A stretch of DNA of 64,000 bases, taken from assembly GCF_024519285.1 (NCBI RefSeq), contig NZ_JAMZCY010000001.1:744001-808000 (forward strand), in the 5' to 3' direction. Source of the DNA: Cohnella sp. WQ 127256 (GTDB taxonomy: Bacteria; Bacillota; Bacilli; Paenibacillales; Paenibacillaceae). Made by a program: the position numbers and the translations under genes. Of the stretch, positions 58,175-64,000 are shown one piece after another. Position 1 is the stretch's first letter. Every line of letters starts with the position of its first letter. Under the pieces are notes generated by a model. It saw only the letters and a program-made list of their open reading frames with translations. It ran no database searches and was not told where the DNA came from.

Positions 58175-59563
58175 ATGAGAATTATATTATTATCCGGGGG
58201 ATCTGGTAAAAGATTATGGCCTCTGTCAAACGATTATCGTTCGAAGCAATTTATCAAAGTGATGAACAATGATAAATCTGAAGAAGTAAACCAAACTTCG
58301 ATGATTCAACGTGTTTGGGCTCATTTGAACGAGATCGATCTAGCTAATTCTGCGGTAATTACGGCGAGCAGGGTTCAGCAAGAGATCATCCAATCCCAGC
58401 TTGGAGATGATGTACCACTCGTACTGGAGCCAGTTAAAAGAGATACCTTTCCAGCAATCTGTCTCGCTGCTAGCTATTTAAAGTCGAAAATGAAAGTGCA
58501 CGATGACGAAGTGATCGTCGTTATGCCTGTAGATGTGGACGCGGATGAACAGTTCTTTGAAACGATTAAGCAATTAGCGGTTGAATTTGAAAAATCTACA
58601 GCTAATATAGGGCTTATTGGTTTGAAACCTACGTACCCTTCAGAAAAGTTTGGTTATATATTGACGGAACCCTCCTCTAATAGTCATTCAACACTTTTAG
58701 CAATTGATAGATTTGTTGAGAAGCCTTCCGCCGCAGATGCTTCCAACCTGATTGATTCCGGTGCGTTATGGAATTGTGGTGTTTTCTCCTTCCGATTAGG
58801 TTATATTCTCCAGATTTTAGAGACTGGCAGTTGGCCTACACACTATGAGGAGCTTTTGGCTCAGTTTCATTTAATGCCTGCCATTAGCTTTGATTATCAA
58901 GTAGTAGAGAAGGAAGAGAACATCGTTGTTAAACCTTATCAGGGCAGATGGAATGATCTTGGGACTTGGAATGACTGGACAGATATTATGCAGAATCGGC
59001 TGAATGGTAGAGGGATTTTAAGTGAAGATAGCGAGAACACCCACGTAATTAATGAATTACAAATTCCGGTAGTTGTGATGGGAATATCCAATGCAGTTAT
59101 CGTAGCAAGTCCAGATGGAGTTCTTGTTGCTGATAAAGAAAAAAGTCCAAAACTTAAAGACTTGGTAGAATCGATCTCAGCTCGTCCGATGTATGAAGAA
59201 ACGTTATACGGATGGTATCGCGTGATTGATGTAGACAATAACCCGAACAACAATCAAGTTGTGACGAAGCGTGTACATATTTGGCCGGGTAAAAATATAA
59301 GCTATCAAATACATGAACATCGAGATGAAATATGGACACTTATTAGCGGAATAGCTGAGGTAGTCATTAATGAAAAGCGGTTTCAAGTGGGTGCTGGTGA
59401 CGTGATCCATATTGAATCTGGAACCAAACATGCGATTAAAGCCATTGATGGAGTTGATTTGATAGAGGTTCAAATTGGGAAATCTGTGAGTGAAGATGAT
59501 ATTACTAGATATCAATATGATTGGGAAGAAAGCATTCAGGGGAAGGGAAGTAAGTTAGGATGA
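58175..59563 (+). CDS. manC: mannose-1-phosphate guanylyltransferase (with C-terminal isomerase-type cupin)
   Basis: A 462-residue bifunctional-type PMI-GMP protein. The N-terminal nucleotidyltransferase has LLSGGSGKRLWPLSN (GTP binding), a second pyrophosphorylase motif VLEPVKRDTFPA and FVEKPS. The C-terminal cupin (about 350-455) contains HIWPGKNISYQIHEHRDEIW and GDVIHIESGTKHAI, as in mannose-6-phosphate isomerase. It makes GDP-mannose for polysaccharide or protein glycosylation. GGGAGA precedes the ATG at 58175; an upstream start is not supported. It is the first gene of the glycan operon, coupled by ATGA overlap to the glycosyltransferase. Confidence 0.92.
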   Translation: MRIILLSGGSGKRLWPLSNDYRSKQFIKVMNNDKSEEVNQTSMIQRVWAHLNEIDLANSAVITASRVQQEIIQSQLGDDVPLVLEPVKRDTFPAICLAASYLKSKMKVHDDEVIVVMPVDVDADEQFFETIKQLAVEFEKSTANIGLIGLKPTYPSEKFGYILTEPSSNSHSTLLAIDRFVEKPSAADASNLIDSGALWNCGVFSFRLGYILQILETGSWPTHYEELLAQFHLMPAISFDYQVVEKEENIVVKPYQGRWNDLGTWNDWTDIMQNRLNGRGILSEDSENTHVINELQIPVVVMGISNAVIVASPDGVLVADKEKSPKLKDLVESISARPMYEETLYGWYRVIDVDNNPNNNQVVTKRVHIWPGKNISYQIHEHRDEIWTLISGIAEVVINEKRFQVGAGDVIHIESGTKHAIKAIDGVDLIEVQIGKSVSEDDITRYQYDWEESIQGKGSKLG

Positions 59564-61620
59564 AACCGATAAGAATTGGAGATGCCCTCTTAAAAGAAGG
59601 AATAATTACTCAAGCACAATTACAAGAGGCTGTTGAATATCAGACGAAGCACGGTGGACGGTTAGGCGATATTATTGTAGAACTAAATGGTTTGGACAGC
59701 GACACGATTCAATGGATCACAAAGCAAGTGCCTGTCAAAGGTCGACTAGGTGAGATGTTGGTGAATACCGGTGAAATTTCCCAAGAGCAGCTGGATCGTG
59801 CGCTCGCTTTCCAACAGAAGAGTGGCGGAGTTCTTGGAGATATTCTGTTATCGTTACACTTTATTGAGCCAGATCGGTTGTACCGGGCAATTGCAACTCA
59901 GAATAATATTGGTAGAATCGGAGCAGAGTTTTCCTTCGAGAAGGAAAACAAGCTTCCGGAAGAAATGGCTCGTTCTTATAATGCGGTCGTTATTAATAGC
60001 GATTTTAATCGTTTCTTGATTGCGGTCAGTACGATTCTAACATCGGAGCAAGTCACTGAACTAGAACAATACCTGGGTAAACCGATCGAACAAGTTATGG
60101 CAACTCGCGATGAGATGGAATATTTTTGGAAAGAAGTGTACGTTGAGGAACTGCTCCAAGTAAGTACAGAAAAGCTATTATTCGAGAGACCTGAAAACTC
60201 GGCACATATCACATTCACTTCAATGCAAAAAATTGGTTTTATTGTAACGTGTGTTCTATTAGTTGGCGCTTTGGTGTGGAACTGGCTTTGGACCTTGATC
60301 GTGGTCAATATTGCTGTTCAGTTAGGATATTTAGTTATGTCTATCTTTAAATATTCGATTATTATTTTCGGAGCTCAGAAATCATCGCAACTACGATTTA
60401 CGGATGAAGAAATCGCAGCAATCGACGAACGCTCTCTACCTATTTATAGTATTCTGGTTCCCATATACAAAGAAAGTAATATCATCCCTCAGCTTCTCAA
60501 TAATATAGAAAATTTGGATTATCCGAAATCGAAGCTGGATGTCAGGCTATTAATTGAAGAGGATGATATAGAAGCCCAGCAATTACTCGTAACGAAAAAG
60601 CTACCCCCTTATTTTACTACATTAGTCGTACCTCACAGCTTGCCCAAAACCAAACCGAAGGCTTGTAATTATGGGCTAATCCGGGCAAGAGGCGAATATG
60701 TGGTTATTTATGATGCCGAAGATCGCCCAGATCCAGACCAACTAAAGAAAGTATATCTTGCATTTAAATCTAGTCCAGATAATTGCTGCTGTATACAAGC
60801 GAAGCTTAACTATTTTAACAGTAATCAGAATTTACTTACCGGTTGGTTTACACACGAATATAGTATGTGGTTTGAATTGCTGCTGCCTGGTGTAATGAAG
60901 CTCGATATTCCAATTCCTCTAGGTGGAACCTCTAATCATTTTAAGACGGATATTTTGAAAAAAATTAACGCATGGGACCCTTATAACGTGACTGAAGATG
61001 CCGATCTAGGTGTTCGACTGTATAAAGAGGGTTATAAAACGGCAATCGTGGATTCTCGTACCTGGGAAGAAGCGACAAGTCGTGTAGGAAACTGGATAAG
61101 ACAACGGTCGAGATGGATTAAAGGCTATATGCAGACCTGGCTTGTTCATATGCGCAATCCGTTTCAGTTGTGGCGTGACTTAGGTCCGAAGGGATTTTTT
61201 GGTTTTCATGCGATGGTTCTAGCTACTCCTCTACTTCCATTGTTGAACCCAATATTTTGGTCCATGCTGTTGCTGTGGTATTTAGCTAAATTAGAAATTA
61301 TCCCACTATTTTTCCCAGGCCCGATTTATTACTTTGCTGCATTTGAGCTGTTCCTTGGGAACTTCATATTTGTATATAGCCTAACAGTAGGAATCTATTG
61401 GGTTACAAAAGAGCTGCACGACAAAGGAAATAAAGTGTTCTCCTTTTCGCTCATAAAGTATACATTGCTGGCACCGATTTACTGGGTTTTAATGAGTATC
61501 GCAGCGGTCAAGGCGGCGGTTCAACTCATTACAAAACCGTTCTATTGGGAGAAAACGACACATGGACATGCAACAACCGATACACAACTTACTGATTCGA
61601 CACACGAAAAAGCAATGTAG
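59560..61620 (+). CDS. membrane glycosyltransferase (GT2) with two N-terminal MshEN c-di-GMP-binding motifs
   Basis: A 686-residue protein. The N-terminal 110 residues contain two MshEN-type motifs: R5-IGDALLKEG...L21...Q28 followed by RLGDI, and R62-LGEMLVNTG...L78..AL..Q85 followed by LGDIL. MshEN domains bind c-di-GMP through this pattern. Then two membrane helices (about 228-265) and a processive-type GT2 domain (about 295-520) with VPIYKE, acidic YDAEDRPDPDQ, TEDADLG and QRSRW (QxxRW, as in cellulose/hyaluronan-type synthases), followed by C-terminal membrane helices. It probably makes or extends a membrane-associated polysaccharide activated by c-di-GMP. The start overlaps manC (ATGA). 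Confidence 0.88.
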   Translation: MKPIRIGDALLKEGIITQAQLQEAVEYQTKHGGRLGDIIVELNGLDSDTIQWITKQVPVKGRLGEMLVNTGEISQEQLDRALAFQQKSGGVLGDILLSLHFIEPDRLYRAIATQNNIGRIGAEFSFEKENKLPEEMARSYNAVVINSDFNRFLIAVSTILTSEQVTELEQYLGKPIEQVMATRDEMEYFWKEVYVEELLQVSTEKLLFERPENSAHITFTSMQKIGFIVTCVLLVGALVWNWLWTLIVVNIAVQLGYLVMSIFKYSIIIFGAQKSSQLRFTDEEIAAIDERSLPIYSILVPIYKESNIIPQLLNNIENLDYPKSKLDVRLLIEEDDIEAQQLLVTKKLPPYFTTLVVPHSLPKTKPKACNYGLIRARGEYVVIYDAEDRPDPDQLKKVYLAFKSSPDNCCCIQAKLNYFNSNQNLLTGWFTHEYSMWFELLLPGVMKLDIPIPLGGTSNHFKTDILKKINAWDPYNVTEDADLGVRLYKEGYKTAIVDSRTWEEATSRVGNWIRQRSRWIKGYMQTWLVHMRNPFQLWRDLGPKGFFGFHAMVLATPLLPLLNPIFWSMLLLWYLAKLEIIPLFFPGPIYYFAAFELFLGNFIFVYSLTVGIYWVTKELHDKGNKVFSFSLIKYTLLAPIYWVLMSIAAVKAAVQLITKPFYWEKTTHGHATTDTQLTDSTHEKAM

Positions 61621-61651
61621 ATAATCCTTAATAATGGATAGGAGAAGCGGT

Positions 61652-63205
61652 ATGGCTACAGCTTGGAAACGATCGATTTACGGTATTTTTATTGTGATTT
61701 TGTTATTAGAACTTGCAGTAGGCTATTATTTAACTTCCATTTACGGGTTCATGTCTGGTGATGCTTCAAGTCGTGTCGCTAACGCATTTTATGTTTTGTA
61801 CAGCCGCGAACCCAATCTAGCAAATATCGGGTTTGTATGGAATCCTCTACCAAGCTTTATGGAAATGATTCTACTCGTCTTCTATCCGATCTTTCCGGGG
61901 CTTGCCTCGGAAGGGTTAGCAGCTGTGATTGTTTCGAGCTTGTTTGCAGCTTTGACTGCAGCTCTCATTGTAAAAGCAGGGCTGCAATTTGGCTTGAATA
62001 AATGGTTAAGTATCGTCATTGCCCTTCTCTATGCCTTTAATCCATATATCTTTTATTACGGAGCAAATGGTTTAACAGAGGTTATCTTTATTTATTTTAT
62101 AAATTTAGCGGTTATTCAAATTCTACTCTGGATGCGTGATGACGGTTCGAGGTCACTTGTCATTGCAGCGTTGGCACTTGCGTTTGCCTTTTGGACGCGT
62201 TATGAAACAGTATTTTTCGGAGTTGCAATAGCGCTTGTTGTGCTAGTATGGCTATTGCAATCGAAGAAGGATCCCGTAAAGGAAAGATTTCAACAGCTGG
62301 AAGGAACATGGACGGTACTATTAACTCCTGTTGTTTTCTCTGGATTGTTATGGATTTTCTTTAATTACACCATTATGGGTGATGGATTTTATTTCCTTAC
62401 TTCCTCTTACGGTAATTTAGGACAAGCGGACCTGCTCATGAGTGATGATAAGTTCACTTCTTTGATGGGCAACCCCATTGCAACTTTGGTCTTTGTGGCT
62501 GAACGATTATGGTATTTTTGTATACCGCTCATGATCATTTTTGTCATTCGATTAATTGAGCGTCGCTTATTCAGATGGGATTTTCTTATGCTGCTTATTC
62601 TAGCGATTTCCATACCCTCCATGCAGTTTATATTATTGATCAAAGGGGGAACCGCGGCTTGGATTCGTTATTACATGTACGCATTCCCGATAGTAGCAGT
62701 ATGGATTCCCTATGAGATAAGTCGAATGAAATTCCGGAAAACCGGATCAACTGTACTCGTTATTGGATTACTCGTAAGTACTGTAGTCATGGGGAAGATG
62801 ATGAACAATCCCCAAATTGCATCTGATGAGTACGAAGCTTTCCGGCAGAATAAATTGTATGCGGAGCAGGAAGCCGGTAAGAACGCCACAGCTTTCATTA
62901 ATGAGCACTTGTCGGATCAAATGATTTTAACGGACTCATTCAGTAGCTTCCGGATTATTATGGGAAGTCAAAACTCCAAAAATTTTGTCATTACAAGTGA
63001 TCATGACTTTACAGATTCTCTTGATAAGCCAGCAGAGCACAAGATAGACTATATTTTACTTCCTAATCCTCAAGCGGTCCTGTCCTTAGATAGTGTGAAT
63101 CAAAAGTATCCTAATCTCTATGATCAGGGGGCTGAATGGGCTACTTTGTATCAGGAATTTAATGGTTATTGGAAATTATATAAGGTACATGGAGGTACAC
63201 AATGA
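61652..63205 (+). CDS. multi-spanning membrane protein, GT-C-like glycosyltransferase
   Basis: A 517-residue protein with about ten transmembrane segments. Residues about 40-45 hold GDASSRVANAFYVLY, matching the Asp-containing first outer loop of GT-C enzymes such as ArnT/PMT, which use polyprenyl-phosphate sugars. A C-terminal soluble part (about 400-517) has no recognisable motif. TAGGAGAAG precedes the ATG at 61652. It lies between two glycosyltransferases, the next of which could make its lipid-linked sugar donor. Its exact acceptor and sugar are unknown. Confidence 0.8.
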   Translation: MATAWKRSIYGIFIVILLLELAVGYYLTSIYGFMSGDASSRVANAFYVLYSREPNLANIGFVWNPLPSFMEMILLVFYPIFPGLASEGLAAVIVSSLFAALTAALIVKAGLQFGLNKWLSIVIALLYAFNPYIFYYGANGLTEVIFIYFINLAVIQILLWMRDDGSRSLVIAALALAFAFWTRYETVFFGVAIALVVLVWLLQSKKDPVKERFQQLEGTWTVLLTPVVFSGLLWIFFNYTIMGDGFYFLTSSYGNLGQADLLMSDDKFTSLMGNPIATLVFVAERLWYFCIPLMIIFVIRLIERRLFRWDFLMLLILAISIPSMQFILLIKGGTAAWIRYYMYAFPIVAVWIPYEISRMKFRKTGSTVLVIGLLVSTVVMGKMMNNPQIASDEYEAFRQNKLYAEQEAGKNATAFINEHLSDQMILTDSFSSFRIIMGSQNSKNFVITSDHDFTDSLDKPAEHKIDYILLPNPQAVLSLDSVNQKYPNLYDQGAEWATLYQEFNGYWKLYKVHGGTQ

Positions 63206-64000
63206 CGATTAAATACTCAGTTATTGTCCCGCTATTCAATGAGGAAGAAGTCATTAACGAAACTTACAATCGCTTGACTACAGTGATGCAGCAAACTCAC
63301 GAATCCTATGAGCTTGTGTTTGTTAATGATGGAAGCCGTGATCGAACAGTCGAAATTGTAAAAAAGCTTTGTAATTCAGATGAGCATTTACGATTAATTA
63401 ACTTTTCCAGAAACTTTGGACATCAGATCGCGATAAGTGCAGGAATGGACTACGCTCAAGGACAAGCTATAGTTGTTATTGACGCGGATCTACAGGATCC
63501 ACCTGAGGTCATTCTTGAGATGATTTCAGAGTGGAAACAAGGCTATGACGTTGTCTATGGCAGACGTCTAGTCCGAAAGGGTGAAACTCTATTTAAGAAG
63601 GCGAGTGCATCATTTTTCTATAGATTACTAAGAAGTATGACCAGTGTAGATATTCCCGTAGATACGGGAGATTTTCGTCTGATTGATCGTAAAGTTTGTG
63701 ATGTGCTAAAAGGGCTGAAGGAAAAAAACCGCTTTGTACGCGGCTTAGTCAGTTGGGCTGGTTTCCGACAAAAGAGTGTGGAATATGTAAGGGAAGAGCG
63801 ATGGGCGGGAGAAACGAAATATCCGCTCAAGAAGATGATTCGATTCGCAATCGATGCGATTACATCGTTCTCCTATAAACCTCTAAAGCTGGCTAGCTAT
63901 ATTGGGATGACTCTTTCATTGTTTAGCTTTGTTTACTTAATCGTAGTGCTATACCAGAAGGTATTTACGAATTCAACAATTGCCGGTTGGTCCTCTACTC
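63202..64000 (+). CDS. DPM1-like GT2 glycosyltransferase, truncated by window end
   Basis: At least 266 residues, running off the right edge. The N-terminal GT2 domain has YSVIVPLFNEEE, VNDGSRDRT, DADLQDPPE (metal-binding DxD) and GRRLVRKGETLFKK, with DTGDFRLIDRKV, all typical of polyprenyl-phosphate mannosyl/glucosyltransferases (DPMS/GtrB/CsbB type). A transmembrane segment starts near residue 233; GtrB-like proteins have two, and the second is probably beyond the window. GGAGG lies six bases before the ATG, which overlaps the previous stop (ATGA). It may charge lipid carriers for the upstream GT-C-like protein. Confidence 0.88.
   Translation, partial: MTIKYSVIVPLFNEEEVINETYNRLTTVMQQTHESYELVFVNDGSRDRTVEIVKKLCNSDEHLRLINFSRNFGHQIAISAGMDYAQGQAIVVIDADLQDPPEVILEMISEWKQGYDVVYGRRLVRKGETLFKKASASFFYRLLRSMTSVDIPVDTGDFRLIDRKVCDVLKGLKEKNRFVRGLVSWAGFRQKSVEYVREERWAGETKYPLKKMIRFAIDAITSFSYKPLKLASYIGMTLSLFSFVYLIVVLYQKVFTNSTIAGWSST

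Overview
The window looks like chromosomal DNA of a spore-forming Paenibacillaceae (Paenibacillus/Cohnella-like) bacterium. The evidence is the sporulation core argR-recN-spoIVB-spo0A, spoIIM, an mciZ-like gene, a Fur-YqzK-XerD-DeoB-PunA neighbourhood, YesM/YesN two-component systems tied to LplB/LplC-type sugar ABC transporters, and the protein families overall. Most genes have strong AGGAGG-type ribosome binding sites, several start with TTG, and the base composition is moderate.

Layout. 1-5.5 kb: a small conserved unknown gene, argR, recN, spoIVB and spo0A. A probable sigma-H promoter and 0A boxes precede spo0A and a perfect 22-bp-stem terminator follows it. 5.5-23.6 kb: two consecutive copies of one six-gene cassette (permease, permease, solute-binding lipoprotein, YesM kinase, YesN regulator, second solute-binding lipoprotein), each preceded by a cre-like site. 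No ABC ATPase is present, so a shared MsmX-type ATPase is probably used. 23.6-27 kb: a YicI-type alpha-xylosidase with a divergent AraC regulator, pointing to xylosylated oligosaccharides as a possible substrate. 27-31.5 kb: a membrane PrsA/PpiC foldase, an OmpR-type two-component system and a DD-carboxypeptidase; 11-bp-spaced TTAAG direct repeats precede both the regulator and the carboxypeptidase. 31.5-38 kb: YqzF (DUF2627), a branched-chain 2-oxoacid dehydrogenase operon (lpdV-bkdAA-bkdAB-bkdB) and lipB, whose product would start lipoylation of the E2. 38-42.7 kb: an M20 tripeptidase-like gene, the 50-codon mciZ-like gene on the minus strand, nudF, an endonuclease Q-like gene, spoIIM and fur. 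42.7-48 kb: two glutathione-peroxidase-family genes around an OhrR-type regulator with two matching operators, an orphan response regulator with a SARP/BTAD output, a subtilase without signal peptide, and alanine dehydrogenase. 48-51.3 kb: yqzK, xerD, deoB and punA.

51.5-64 kb is the most interesting part, a cell-surface and polysaccharide locus with two separate apparent cyclic-di-GMP inputs. It holds a 1486-residue LPQTG wall-anchored adhesin, two tandem sequence-identical c-di-GMP-I (GEMM-I) riboswitches with their own promoter in front of a secreted transglutaminase-like protein, and a convergent class D-like sortase. These are followed by a glycan operon: mannose-1-phosphate guanylyltransferase, a membrane glycosyltransferase with two N-terminal MshEN-type c-di-GMP-binding motifs, a multi-spanning membrane protein, and a DPM1-like glycosyltransferase cut by the window end. 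The model is that c-di-GMP controls the transglutaminase-like gene at the RNA level and the glycosyltransferase allosterically, coordinating surface protein display with polysaccharide production. No diguanylate cyclase or phosphodiesterase lies in the window. All family assignments come from reading motifs; no database search was run.
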